A stretch of DNA of 64,000 bases from Caldilineaceae bacterium (GCA_022824025.1 JAJEBF010000050.1:37973-101972), one strand, 5' to 3'. Positions 24,836 to 35,774 are shown, counted from the stretch's first letter. Notes: generated by a model from the letters alone, not told the origin. Made by a program: numbers and translations.

Positions 24836-25948
24836 TCAGGCGCAAAGATCCTCGATCAGCCGCGAGTACACCTCCACCGCCCCGTGCAACTGATCGACCG
24901 CGATCCACTCGCCGACGGTGTGGGCCTGCGCGATGTTGCCGGGCCCGAGCACCAGCGCGTCGGCATAGTTCTGATAGCACTCGGCCTCGGTGCCGTAGGG
25001 CACGGTGACCGCCTTCGACGCGCCGGTCGCGCGGCAGGCCGCCTGCGCCAGCGGGCCGTCCGCCGCGGCGAAGAACGGGCTGATGCTCCAATGCTCCACC
25101 TCGAGGCCGTGCGCTTCCGCGCGCCCCACAACCATCTGCACCGCCTCCTCGAAACAAGCGTCCGGCATGGCGCGGATGCTGAGGCGGACAACGGTCCGCG
25201 CCGCGCTGACGTTGGTGGCGGTGTCGCCGTCGCTGATCACCATGTTGAAGCCGTTGGTCGGCGGGTCGAAGAGCCGGTTCTGGAAGCGCTTCTCGCGGCG
25301 GAACGTTTTTGCAAGGTCGGTCATTTCGGCGAAGAAGGGGGCGATCTTGAAGTTGGCCGATTCGCCCCTGTCGGTGCTGGTGTGCGCGGCGACCCCGCGC
25401 GCCGTGACGGTGATGCCGGCGGCGCCCTTGTGCGCGTAGACCGGCTGCAGCTCGGTCGGTTCGCAGACGATGCAGTATTGGGGCCAGCCGCTCGTCAATG
25501 TCTGCGAGCGGATGACGATATCGTGCGCGCCGATGTGGCCGCCCTCCTCGTCCGCGGTGACGACGACTACCAGCGGCTGCTTGAGGTCATCGTCGTTGAA
25601 GCGGCAGGCCGCGGCAATCGACGCGGCCAGGGGGCCCTTCATGTCGGCAGAGCCGCGACCCACCAGGCGGCCGTTTTCCAGCACGGGCGTGAACGGTTCC
25701 CAGCCGGCGTCGCCCGGCACCGTGTCCGAATGACTGAACAGGCCCAGCCCACCGGGCCCCGCGCCCCGCTTGGCGACCAGGCTGACCTTCTCCTCACCGG
25801 ACGGGTCGATATAGGTGACTTCCTCGACGGTGAAGCCGCCCTCCTCCAGCACCCCGCGCAGGAAATCGGAGATCGGCCGGTTGCTCGTTGGCGTCTCCGA
25901 GGGCATGGCGATCAGTTCACTGGCAAGTTCGACAACGTCGATGTTCAT
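24836..25948 (-). CDS. M20 family metallopeptidase (ArgE/DapE-like), copy 2
   Basis: A 370-aa paralogue of the 23310-24422 gene with all metal and catalytic residues kept: His73 and Asp75 in FSHSDTVPG, Asp102 in SADMKG, Glu134-Glu135 in ADEEGGH, and the C-terminal ALVLGPGNIAQAHTVGEW segment with the last zinc His. The differences cluster in the lid domain (GLEVEHWSISPFF versus GLDVAHRKGGPFF), so substrate preference may differ. It has its own 3' stem-loop and is likely the parental copy of the remnant at 22680-22860. Confidence 0.92.
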   Translation of the reverse strand: MNIDVVELASELIAMPSETPTSNRPISDFLRGVLEEGGFTVEEVTYIDPSGEEKVSLVAKRGAGPGGLGLFSHSDTVPGDAGWEPFTPVLENGRLVGRGSADMKGPLAASIAAACRFNDDDLKQPLVVVVTADEEGGHIGAHDIVIRSQTLTSGWPQYCIVCEPTELQPVYAHKGAAGITVTARGVAAHTSTDRGESANFKIAPFFAEMTDLAKTFRREKRFQNRLFDPPTNGFNMVISDGDTATNVSAARTVVRLSIRAMPDACFEEAVQMVVGRAEAHGLEVEHWSISPFFAAADGPLAQAACRATGASKAVTVPYGTEAECYQNYADALVLGPGNIAQAHTVGEWIAVDQLHGAVEVYSRLIEDLCA

Positions 25949-26012
25949 GGCTGTCCTCTCTCGCGGCCAGTCTTTCGGCGCCGCGCCTCTTGGCTGTCAG
26001 GGACGGCGTCAT

Positions 26013-26306
26013 TCATAAGAACAGTGCTTCGCTTTCGATTCGACGCATGCAGGGAGTATCGATTTTCTTGCTGAGGCGGCGGATGTCCACCTCTCTCCCC
26101 AGGACTAGCTCCATGTAGATGTATAGCCCAGCCAAGGCGTCGAATCTCGGCTCTTTGAGTTCCACGAGCAGGTCGATGTCGCTGGATTCGGTTTGCGTGC
26201 CGTGAGCATACGACCCGTAGAGGCCGATTCGACGCACGCCGAAGCGCCTTTCAAGCTCCGGTTTTGTATGATCCAGAATCGTGAGAATCTCTTCTCCTGA
26301 TCTCAT
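26013..26306 (-). CDS. MNT-type nucleotidyltransferase, solitary
   Basis: A 97-aa protein with IGLYGSYAHGTQTESSDIDLLVE, the GS-x9-DxD core of minimal nucleotidyltransferases, and EVDIRRLSKKID with the third acidic residue. It is distinct from the copy at 22943. The 64-nt gap to the next gene leaves no room for a HEPN toxin. It sits directly after a YgiT-type zinc finger gene in the same direction (9-nt gap). Confidence 0.85.
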   Translation of the reverse strand: MRSGEEILTILDHTKPELERRFGVRRIGLYGSYAHGTQTESSDIDLLVELKEPRFDALAGLYIYMELVLGREVDIRRLSKKIDTPCMRRIESEALFL

Positions 26307-26315
26307 CGTCGCTTT

Positions 26316-26540
26316 TCAGGCAAACTCGTAGAGAGGCACTGTCATTGCCGGCTTGCGTTTTTCATCGAGCAGGCTCCCGATTCTGCGAACTGTGTCGGGT
26401 TTCAGCAGCGCGTCACCGCATACGGAGCAGACGTCAGCCGGAACATGGTCAATGACAATGACCTGGCCATCGTGCCGGACAGCATGCAAAGTTTTTTTGG
26501 CTTCGTATTCCCCTGGACAGCTTTCGAAACTGCATTTCAT
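26316..26540 (-). CDS. YgiT-type zinc finger protein (MqsA N-terminus-like)
   Basis: A 74-aa protein with two cysteine pairs, CSFESC and CSVC, the zinc knuckle of the MqsA/YgiT N-terminal domain, and a conserved VIVIDHVPADVC stretch. Members are usually encoded just downstream of a DUF4258/MqsR-like RNase toxin; only 9 nt separate it from the upstream PLP-enzyme gene, so the toxin is absent. It lacks the C-terminal helix-turn-helix of full-length MqsA. Confidence 0.82.
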   Translation of the reverse strand: MKCSFESCPGEYEAKKTLHAVRHDGQVIVIDHVPADVCSVCGDALLKPDTVRRIGSLLDEKRKPAMTVPLYEFA

Positions 26541-26549
26541 TTCGACCTG

Positions 26550-27638
26550 CTATCGCAACTTTCCCCGTCCGCTGATCGGCCAGACCGTTTCGACGATGCC
26601 GTTGCGCACACCGTACATCGCATCGTGCAGGAAGACGGTCGCGTCGCCGTAGCCGACGATGAAATCGAGCACGTCGCCCACCTGTACGCTCTTGTTCGGC
26701 TCGGAGAGCGTGATCACGCCGTGCTCTGCCGACGCGGAGATGTTGACAACATGATCCAGCCCCACCGCCTGCGGCTGTCTTTCTGTGCCGGGCAGCGTCT
26801 TGAAACCGGCGTCGGTGATGATGCGGTCGGGCGCGGGGCGGCTGGTGACCACGGCCTGGCCAAACAGCGCCGGGTCGGTCGGCGCGCCCCACATCTGATA
26901 GGTGGCGTCGCCGAAGATGGCGCCGCCGGCCTGGATCTCGGTCACGCCGGGCTGGCGCATCGTAACGTCCATCGTGCCGCTGCCGCCGCAGCTGACGATG
27001 TCGACCGGCAGCCCCGCGTCGCGGCAGGCCCGCGCCGACGCGGACAGCTGGCCGATACACTGCTGGATCGCCTGCGCGCGCTCGTCCGCATCCTGCACCG
27101 ACAGCGTATGCCCTTCCCACGCCATCAGCCCGGCCAGCCGCAGGCCGTCCTGCTCTTGGACCGCGCCGGCCAGCGCCACGACCGCGCTGCCGGGCTCGAC
27201 GCCGGCCCGGTTCATGCCGACATTGAGCTCGACGAGAACGGGGATTTCAACGCCGATAGCCTGGGCGGCCGCGCCGAGCTCGGCCAGCGTCGCGGTGTTG
27301 TCGACCGCGATCTTCACATCGGCGTGGCGCTGCAGCGCGGCGATGCGGGCGTACTTCTGCGCGCCTACAACCTGGTTGGCGATCAGAATGTCGCGCACAC
27401 CGGCCGCGGCCATCACTTCGGCTTCGCCCGGCTTCGCGCAGGTGACGCCGAGCGCGCCGGCGTCGATCATCTTATGCGCGATCGCCGGTATCTTTATCCC
27501 TTTCGTGTGCGGCCGCCAGTCCACGCCGGCATCCCGGAAATTGTCCATCAGCAGCGCGATGTTGCGCTCCAGTATATCCAGATCCACCCATAGCGTCGGC
27601 GTATCCAGCATCTCTTTCGCACGTCCGATTTCAGTCAT
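26550..27638 (-). CDS. DSD1-family PLP enzyme (D-threonine aldolase / D-serine dehydratase-like)
   Basis: A 362-aa fold-type III (alanine-racemase-like) PLP enzyme. TPTLWVDLDILERNI opens the barrel, RPHTKGIKI carries the PLP lysine (Lys46), and SCGGSGTMD plus GDATYQMW are phosphate-binding and active-site segments. The C-terminal AEHG and FLHDAMYGVRNG supply the metal-binding His/Asp typical of the DSD1 group. Such enzymes cleave or dehydrate D-3-hydroxyamino acids. It is followed by antitoxin-type genes and preceded by an SDR gene across a heptamer array, all leftward. Confidence 0.88.
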   Translation of the reverse strand: MTEIGRAKEMLDTPTLWVDLDILERNIALLMDNFRDAGVDWRPHTKGIKIPAIAHKMIDAGALGVTCAKPGEAEVMAAAGVRDILIANQVVGAQKYARIAALQRHADVKIAVDNTATLAELGAAAQAIGVEIPVLVELNVGMNRAGVEPGSAVVALAGAVQEQDGLRLAGLMAWEGHTLSVQDADERAQAIQQCIGQLSASARACRDAGLPVDIVSCGGSGTMDVTMRQPGVTEIQAGGAIFGDATYQMWGAPTDPALFGQAVVTSRPAPDRIITDAGFKTLPGTERQPQAVGLDHVVNISASAEHGVITLSEPNKSVQVGDVLDFIVGYGDATVFLHDAMYGVRNGIVETVWPISGRGKLR

Positions 27639-27711
27639 CAGATATCCTTATGCTCCCTCTTTTATCGTTCTCATTCGCTGTCATTTTTTCGCGGCGAGCG
27701 GCCATGTAAGG

Positions 27712-27753
27712 CTACTACCCGCTGACCACTATCCACTGATCACTGACCACTGC
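27712..27753 (+). repeat. 7-bp tandem repeat array
   Basis: CTACTAC, CCGCTGA, CCACTAT, CCACTGA, TCACTGA, CCACTGC: six contiguous heptamers with consensus YCACTRN, ending 4 nt beyond the stop of the SDR gene. Confidence 0.7.
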
Positions 27754-27757
27754 CCTT

Positions 27758-28555
27758 CTACCACGCGGTCCAGCCGCCGTCAACCAGGATATTCTGGCCG
27801 GTGATGTAGCTGCCGCCTTCGCTCGCCAACAGCACGACCAGCCCTTTCAACTCTTCCGGCTCACCCATCCGTTTCATCGGCACCCGGTCGGCCAGCCTGG
27901 CAACGAACTCCGGCTCGGATTCCCGCACGTTGGGGGACGGGAAGGGCCCCGGGCTGATGGCGTTGACGCGCACGCCGTCCTGCGCCCAGTAGACCGCCAG
28001 GTGGCGGGTCAGGTGGATGAGGCCGCCTTTCAGTCCGTGATAGTTGGGGGGGCTGTTGACGCCGAAGCCGGTGTAGGCCTCCGGGTAGCTGGCGACGACC
28101 CCGTACATGCTGGCGATGTTGATGATCGAGCCGGGCGCGTTCCGGCTGCGCAGATGGCGCACAACCTCGCGCGCCAGCAGGAAGTAGGCGGTCACGCCGG
28201 TGTGATAGGCCTGGTTGAAGTCTTCGGCGCTGGCGGTGTCGATGCTGGGCGCGCCGCCCCCGTAGGCGTTGTTGACCAGCACGTCCACCTGGCCCAGGCT
28301 CTGCGTTACCGCGTCTACGAAGCCGGGAATGGCGTCGCTGTCGTCCTGCGCCAGGCCGAAGCCGGCATGGCCGCTGCCCGGCAACGTCGCGGCAAACTCG
28401 GCCGCGCGCGCGCCATCGCGGCTGGTGACCGCAACGGTTGCGCCCGCCTCCGCCAGGCCGCGGCTCATCGCCGCGCCAAGCAGGCCGGCCGCGCCGGTGA
28501 CAATCGCGACTTTTCCACTGAGATCCAATAGGTCGGAGATCGTCTGTTCAGTCAT
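27758..28555 (-). CDS. SDR-family NAD(P)-dependent oxidoreductase
   Basis: A 265-aa short-chain dehydrogenase: the cofactor motif TGAAGLLG (20-27), NNAYGG, a catalytic Ser in NIASMYG, and YHGLKGG with the Tyr-x3-Lys pair. The C-terminal GQNILVDGGWTAW is typical of classical SDRs. The start at 28555 (MTEQTISD) follows GAGGGG; the open frame to 28639 overlaps a -10-like TATAAT at 28634-28629 and is rejected. The substrate is probably a sugar acid or alcohol. Confidence 0.92.
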   Translation of the reverse strand: MTEQTISDLLDLSGKVAIVTGAAGLLGAAMSRGLAEAGATVAVTSRDGARAAEFAATLPGSGHAGFGLAQDDSDAIPGFVDAVTQSLGQVDVLVNNAYGGGAPSIDTASAEDFNQAYHTGVTAYFLLAREVVRHLRSRNAPGSIINIASMYGVVASYPEAYTGFGVNSPPNYHGLKGGLIHLTRHLAVYWAQDGVRVNAISPGPFPSPNVRESEPEFVARLADRVPMKRMGEPEELKGLVVLLASEGGSYITGQNILVDGGWTAW

Positions 28556-28793
28556 GGAACCCCTCTGGTCTGAACTGTGATGCGGGTGAATGGTTGAAGG
28601 ATTGCGGCGCGTGCCGTGCGGCGGGAAGATTATAAACAAGATAGCCTACTTCGCCGTCTCGCGCTAAAATAGCGAAGCGGTAGCGCATCTTTTTCTTCCA
28701 CTAGCCGAAAGGGGTTATCATTATTTAGTTTCAGTCTTACCTAAGCAAGCGCCATTCACTATTGGCCCTAGCCACTACCCGGAGGAACCTTCG

Positions 28794-30848
<2,055 letters not shown>

Positions 30849-30858
30849 ACGACGCAAC

Positions 30859-30928
30859 GCGGCCGGTCACCGCGACCGGCCGCGGCAAGAGCCGGCCTTG
30901 GCGGCTGCAGGCGTCCCGTCTGCAGCCG
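30859..30928. terminator. two consecutive stem-loops after hppA
   Basis: The first is GCGGCCGGTC-ACCGC-GACCGGCCGC (30859-30883), a perfect 10-bp stem starting 10 nt after the hppA stop. The second is CGGCTGCAG with CTGCAGCCG (30902-30928), a 9-bp stem. They fill the 84-nt gap between convergent genes and could end transcription both ways, although neither has a T tract. Confidence 0.6.
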
Positions 30929-30932
30929 TTCG

Positions 30933-31187
30933 TCATGGGATCAACTGGGCAAGCAACGCGAGGCCGAGCAGGAGCAGCCCCCCTGCCAGCAGCGCGATCC
31001 CGCTCCTGCGCAGCCGCTGCGCAAGAGCCGTCTGCCGCCCGTGGTCCGCGTGGGCCTGATCGCCCCAGTCCAGCTGCTGCGGTCTTTCGTGCGGCGCCTT
31101 CTGTACCTTGGCCAGCCACCAGGCGCGATGGCAGAAGTTCCACGCGCCGATGTCACTGGCGCGGACGTAAGAACGGTCTTTGGGCAT
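30933..31187 (-). CDS. small membrane protein with Cas4/PD-(D/E)XK-like N-terminal motif
   Basis: An 84-aa protein. [21 protein letters not shown] resembles the first conserved block of Cas4/Dna2-type (RecB-like) nucleases, which contains the leading Fe-S cysteine. The nuclease core is absent; instead a polar segment ([14 protein letters not shown]) leads to one C-terminal transmembrane helix ([19 protein letters not shown]). It could be a shortened relative that pairs with a nuclease elsewhere, or a distinct small membrane family. Convergent with hppA. Function unknown. Confidence 0.6.
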   Translation of the reverse strand: MPKDRSYVRASDIGAWNFCHRAWWLAKVQKAPHERPQQLDWGDQAHADHGRQTALAQRLRRSGIALLAGGLLLLGLALLAQLIP

Positions 31188-31317
31188 GGGGCGTTTTCAG
31201 ATTCTGACCTGGATTCCGTGTTCGGTGGCCCGCGTAACCACTCCGATTGTCGCCGCAACCGCCCCGATGCGCCAACTGCGAATCCACGACCGACAGCCAC
31301 AGAAGAGAGCCATTGCC

Positions 31318-32673
31318 ATGAAAGCGACTGATATCCGCGTTGAGACGGTGGAGGTCACCTTCGACGATGAGCGCTTAAGCGTTCCCTTGCATCTCAGCAA
31401 GGGCGTGATCGAGGCGATCACCTATGCCGCGGTCACTGTGCGGGCAAACACTCGCAGCGGCGCAGTCGTGCAGGGCACCGGCGCGATCCTGCTTTCGGAC
31501 GTGTGGGCCTTCCCCGCGCCGGACCTTGACCATGATGAGAAGGACCGCCTCATGCGCCGCCTGTGCCGGGCCATCGCCGCCTGGCTGCAGGATGACCAGT
31601 ACGAAGATCCGATCGAGAAGGGGATCCGGTTGGAGGAGGCCGCGGTCGGGCTGGCTGTGCAGCTGGCCGGGGAAGAGCCTCTTCTGCGGAGCGCGCCGAT
31701 GCCGCGGCTGGCCGTGCTCAACTGCATGGCGCCGTTTGACGCCGCCCTCCACGACGCCTGGGGCGCGGCCCTGCCCGCGCCGCTCTACGCCGCCTACACG
31801 GCGGAGCACCTGAACCGGGACCTCAGCGCCGTGTTGGGCGCGGACTTTACAGGCCGCTACCCGGCGGATTACCTGGGGCCAAGGCGGCGCGGCCTGTTCG
31901 TGCAACATGTGGTCGGCTTCAACGACGCCCTGACCCCTGCCGATGCGGACCCGCAACAGCCTGCCGCGGCCGACCTCCCCGCCGACCTGACAAGCTGGAT
32001 CGAGCGCGACCGCCTGCGCTATTTCAAGCTCAAGCTGCGCGGCCAGTCCCCGGCCGAGGACGCCGGACGCCTGATCGATGTGTACGCCGCGGCATCCCAG
32101 GCCATGGAGGCCGCCGGCGCTGCGGGCGGGCCGCGCCTGTCGGTGGACCCGAATGAGGCCTACCAAGAGGCCGCCATGATGCTGGAAGTGCTGGACCGGG
32201 TGGCCGCGGAGAAGCCGCAGGCGTTCGCCGCGCTGGACTATATCGAGCAGCCCACCCCTCGCGACCTGGGGGCCTATACCGACACGCTCCACGAGGTGGC
32301 CGCGCGCGTGCCGGTGGTCGTCGACGAGAGCCTGGATGACCTCGACAATCTCGACTGGATCCACCGTCTGGGCTGGTCCGGGCTGGCGGTGAAGACCTGC
32401 AAGGGCCATACGCACTCGCTGCTGGCCTACTGCTGGGGCCGCCATCACCGCCTCTATCTCACGCTGCAGGACCTCACCAACCCCGGCCTTGCGCTCGTCC
32501 ACAGCGCCAACTTCTGCGCCCACCTGCGCCTGGACGCGGCCTGTTTCGAGGGCAACCACCGCCAGTTCATGCCCCTGTCGCGGCCGCAGGAACAGGCCGC
32601 CCACCCCTCCTACTTCCAGGTCACAGACGGCCAGCTGCGCCTGCCGCCCGACATGGGCCCGGGGCTTTACTAG
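31318..32673 (+). CDS. enolase-superfamily (mandelate racemase/muconate lactonizing-like) enzyme
   Basis: A 451-aa protein. The barrel shows YFKLKLRG (K-x-K-like base), LSVDPNEAY (metal Asp near 277), DYIEQP (metal Glu near 309) and VVVDESLDD (third acidic ligand near 335), the Mg2+ site of the superfamily. The start at 31318 (MKATDIRVE) fits the family N-terminus and follows GAGAG; the frame open to 31180 is unconserved and overlaps the neighbouring gene. It abstracts a proton alpha to a carboxylate; the substrate is unassigned, probably a sugar acid. Confidence 0.87.
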   Translation: MKATDIRVETVEVTFDDERLSVPLHLSKGVIEAITYAAVTVRANTRSGAVVQGTGAILLSDVWAFPAPDLDHDEKDRLMRRLCRAIAAWLQDDQYEDPIEKGIRLEEAAVGLAVQLAGEEPLLRSAPMPRLAVLNCMAPFDAALHDAWGAALPAPLYAAYTAEHLNRDLSAVLGADFTGRYPADYLGPRRRGLFVQHVVGFNDALTPADADPQQPAAADLPADLTSWIERDRLRYFKLKLRGQSPAEDAGRLIDVYAAASQAMEAAGAAGGPRLSVDPNEAYQEAAMMLEVLDRVAAEKPQAFAALDYIEQPTPRDLGAYTDTLHEVAARVPVVVDESLDDLDNLDWIHRLGWSGLAVKTCKGHTHSLLAYCWGRHHRLYLTLQDLTNPGLALVHSANFCAHLRLDAACFEGNHRQFMPLSRPQEQAAHPSYFQVTDGQLRLPPDMGPGLY

Positions 32674-32690
32674 AGCGACGGCAAGTGAAG

Positions 32691-32725
32691 TCGCTGATCA
32701 CTGACCACCGGCCACTGGCCACTGC
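32691..32725 (+). repeat. 7-bp tandem repeat array between convergent genes
   Basis: TCGCTGA, TCACTGA, CCACCGG, CCACTGG, CCACTGC: five contiguous heptamers between the enolase-superfamily gene and the M55 peptidase gene. Confidence 0.7.
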
Positions 32726-32728
32726 AGT

Positions 32729-33523
32729 TCACCGGTAGACGATGTCGAGAATGTTGTCGCTGCGGAAGCGCACGCGCTGCGCGTCTACCCGTTCGGCGCC
32801 CGCCTTGTTCATCTCCGCGTCGGCGGTGTCAGTGTGGAAGAAGCGCTTCTCCAGCACGTAGGGGGCGGGCCAGACCAGGGGCGCGATCGGGTCCTGGCGG
32901 TGTTTGGCTATGGCCGCGGCGATGCTCTCGCGGATGCGTTGCCGCGCCGCCTGCGCGGAGAGTGAGATGGCCGAACCGCGCCCCAGCCCCTCCTTCACCG
33001 CCGCCGTGATGATCTCCGGCGCCAGCGCCTCCGCCTCCTTGCAGGCGTCCTGTTCGCCGCTCAGGAAGAGCAGGGGCAGCCCCAGCCCGCCCATGAAGAG
33101 AGCAAGCTGTCCGATCTCGCCGATCGGTCTGCCGTTGAGCCGGTAGGCGTCCACGGTGCGGCTGTTCTGCGTGTGGTTCTGGTTGCTGGTGACGACGCCG
33201 GCCATGGCGTGCTGGCCGACGATGACGAAGGCGTCGTAGCGCCGGATCACCTCCTGCAACCGGCTCCACGGCGGCGAAGGCCGGCCATGCAGCAGCAGCG
33301 CGGCCGGATGCAGCGTGTCAAAGTCGATGCCGCCGGCGCCGTGTCCGTCCCAGACCAAGACCTCCTCCACCCCGGCGTCCAGCAGGCCGTCCACCGCGGC
33401 GTTGACCTCACCGGTGACCAGCTTCTTGCCGGCATCGTAGTAGCGGCCGTCGGGAAAGGACTGGTCCGCGAAGGAGACGACCCCGGCCACGCCCTCCATG
33501 TCGGTTACCATAAAGATTTTCAC
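32729..33523 (-). CDS. M55 family D-aminopeptidase (DppA-like)
   Basis: A 264-aa zinc peptidase. MKIFMVTDMEG gives Asp8 and Glu10, WDGHGAGG gives His61 and GQHAMAG gives His105, the ligand set known from Bacillus DppA, whose decameric enzyme cleaves D-Ala-D-Ala and other D-peptides. The length fits the family. It is monocistronic and convergent with the enolase-superfamily gene. With the lytic transglycosylase and the DSD1-type enzyme it could serve peptidoglycan or D-amino-acid turnover, but no operon link supports this. Confidence 0.9.
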   Translation of the reverse strand: MKIFMVTDMEGVAGVVSFADQSFPDGRYYDAGKKLVTGEVNAAVDGLLDAGVEEVLVWDGHGAGGIDFDTLHPAALLLHGRPSPPWSRLQEVIRRYDAFVIVGQHAMAGVVTSNQNHTQNSRTVDAYRLNGRPIGEIGQLALFMGGLGLPLLFLSGEQDACKEAEALAPEIITAAVKEGLGRGSAISLSAQAARQRIRESIAAAIAKHRQDPIAPLVWPAPYVLEKRFFHTDTADAEMNKAGAERVDAQRVRFRSDNILDIVYR

Positions 33524-34176
33524 GATTGAGGCTCCATGGGGCGGTTATTGGTAAGGCCTTATGTCAGTTAGGAAAGCCAGTTTCTTGGATATCAAGTATC
33601 ATGTGCGCCCAAGAATTGGGTTGATACAAATGCACTGCGGGTGGGCGGACATTTGGGTGTAGAGTCGGACGCACGATCACCCAAATGTGTGCGTATAGAC
33701 GGCTTCCATGTTGTGCAAGAGTACGCGGCCGATAGCTCAAGTCAAAGGCACTTGTAGGTGCCGGTATGAAGTTGAGGATGAGCCCCCCACCAAGCGGGAT
33801 CGGAGATATCTTTTTTCGCGGTCAGCCGGCTGGCAAAGCATTACCGCATTAGGACAACCATCCCCATTTCTCAATCGACACTAATTTGCTCTCAGAGCTT
33901 GTGGGCGTATTTGTTCGAATGCGATAGGGTACGGGCGGGCGGGTCGCCATGTGCGTGTATTGCCTCTCTTAGACTTTGTCCGCATGATCCAAACGAGCCG
34001 CTAGCCAGTCACGGTGTGGGATCCGCCCGGTTTATAGTAGGATCGACCCGTTATCCTGAAGTGCACCACGCCACTTTCTTTCCCTGCGAATTAACTGAGG
34101 GGTATGCATAACGTGGACTTGACATAATCGGCCAGTACGGTCTTTTCTATCGTTGCCAACGAATAGGAGTGACCAA
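33524..34176. other. long intergenic region with an inverted repeat
   Basis: About 650 nt without a convincing gene. The one clear structure is ACATTTGGGTG (33649-33659) and CACCCAAATGT (33678-33688), a perfect 11-bp inverted repeat with an 18-nt loop. GC is lower than in the coding neighbours, and the base content suggests decayed sequence next to the IS remnant. Confidence 0.5.
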
Positions 34177-34257
34177 GTGGCAGTGTTGCCACAACTGACC
34201 GACTATGTCCATCTCATTATTGAACTGTTTGACCGATTTCGACAAGAACGGGGTAGC
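34177..34257 (+). pseudogene. 5' stub of a gene cut by the IS3 element
   Basis: AGGAG lies about 7 nt before a GTG (34177) that opens 27 codons of coding-like sequence (LPQLTDYVHLIIELFDRFRQ), an amphipathic helix. The frame then enters the IS end at 34258. The rest of the gene is not found on the other side of the element. Confidence 0.3.
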
Positions 34258-35300
34258 GACCTGCCGCCGATGTTTGTACCTCCCGTTATGTTAGTCCGAC
34301 AAGCACGGGGACAGGGTCGGCAGGCAAGAGGGCCTCAGGAGCCGGCGGCCGGTAGCCCAGAGAGTTGAGCGGTTTGACCTGGTTGTAAATCTGCCTGTAG
34401 CGCTCCGTCAGCACACGCACCTCCAGCAACGTATTGAAGGCCTCTCTGTTCAACAGTGCATCCCTCAACTTCCCGATGAAACTCGCAAGCCGTTCTCCCA
34501 AGACGACCCAGGTTCGATGTAGAGCGTCCTGGTTCCCACCCGCCCAAGCCACTCACGTACTGCCCGGGCCGTAAACTCCGGCCCGTTGTCCGAGCGAATA
34601 TGGTCGGGCACGCCTCTGAACAACATCAACTCGGCCAGCGCCTCTATCACATCGGCAGACCGTATGCTGCGCGCAGCCCGGATCGCCAGACACGCCCTGC
34701 TGTATTCGTCAATGACGGTCAGCAATCGCACTTCTTTGCCGTCATGGAGTCTCAAGTACACGAAGTCATAGACCCACACGTGGTCCTTCCACGCAGGCCG
34801 CAGACGCACACACGAGCCGTCATCGGGCCACAGACGCCCTCTCTTCGGCTGCTTCACAGGCGCCTTCAGACCTTCACGTCGCCATATCCGCTCCACACGC
34901 TTGTGGTTCACATACCAGCCGCGATGCCTCAGAAGGGCGGTGATCCTCCGGTAACCGTACCTGCCGAACTGACTGGCCCGCGCCGCGATCTCCTCGGTCA
35001 GCGCCTTCTCATCGTCCACCGGACTCGGCTTGTACCGCTGTGTGGAGCGAGGATGACCCAGCGCCCTGCAGGCGCGTCGCTCCGAGACCCCAAAGCGCGC
35101 CTTCACGTGCTCGACACACTCGCGACGACGTGAAGGACTCAGAAGTTTCCCTCTGACGCCTCTCTCAGTATCTGGTTGTCCAGCGTCAGGTCCGCCACAG
35201 CTCTCTTCAGGCGTCTGGAGCTGGGCGATCCTGAGACCCCCGTACTCGCTGCGCCCGCGGTAGAAGGTCTGCTCGGTCACGCCGACCCGGCGCCGCCTCG
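34258..35300 (-). mobile_element. decayed IS3-family insertion sequence (orfA end, orfB)
   Basis: Read on the minus strand: the end of orfA (RVGVTEQTFYRGRSEYGG), the orfA/orfB overlap, then orfB with LSPSRRRECVEHVKARFGVSE, FGRYGYRRITALLR and the DDE core VYDFVYLR, TVIDEYSRACLAI, SDNGPEFTARAVREWL. A frameshift near 34500 separates ENGLR from the C-terminal FIGKLRDALLNREAF and LGYRPPAPEAL. The right terminal repeat is present (34257-34310) but the left end and most of orfA are missing, so it cannot move by itself. Confidence 0.88.
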
Positions 35301-35439
35301 ATCCGCAGGCTGGACTCCCCGAGGTTGGAAGCCTTGTCATACCTGGTAAGAGTGAAAAACGCGCGGTCGGGCGCGTGTCCGGTCCTGGCTGCCTTGGTCT
35401 GCCGGCGTTCTACAGGAATAGACCATATATTTAACGTTG

Positions 35440-35468
35440 TTGACAGGGCAGGCGTGCGGTGGTATTTT
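35440..35468 (+). promoter_or_regulatory. strong sigma70 promoter for the second sugar ABC operon
   Basis: TTGACA (35440-35445), 17-nt spacer, TATTTT (35463-35468). The predicted start near 35475 gives a leader of about 300 nt before the binding-protein gene, long enough for post-transcriptional control; no known riboswitch was recognised in it. Confidence 0.65.
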
Positions 35469-35774
35469 ATCAATATTTTCACGGCTTCCCTGCCGATCCA
35501 TAGTGCAATTTTCGAACTGGCTAGCGACATCCGACTCGGCCGGCAAGGACTGTTTTTTGGGAATGGCTTCTTACGGTACCGGACTCAAACAGGCCACTAA
35601 TCAGCGACGGCGAATGCGCGGGCGACTGCAGGTCAGCATAACCGGATTGGCGCTGCGGCTGTTCGTTGCGAGAGGGGGTGATGCCCTGGCAGAGATAGGG
35701 AGAAAGTCGGATCTCAATTCGAAGGCAGACAGCCGTTTCTGTACGACCGAGACTAGCAAAGGAGGGAGATGCTC

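Noticed and set aside
27712..27753. Regular short repeats considered as a CRISPR array
   Set aside because: Period is 7 bp with no unique spacers and there are no cas genes.
33899..34111. 70-codon open frame in the gap after the M55 peptidase gene
   Set aside because: No ribosome site, no recognisable domain, cysteine-rich random-looking translation.
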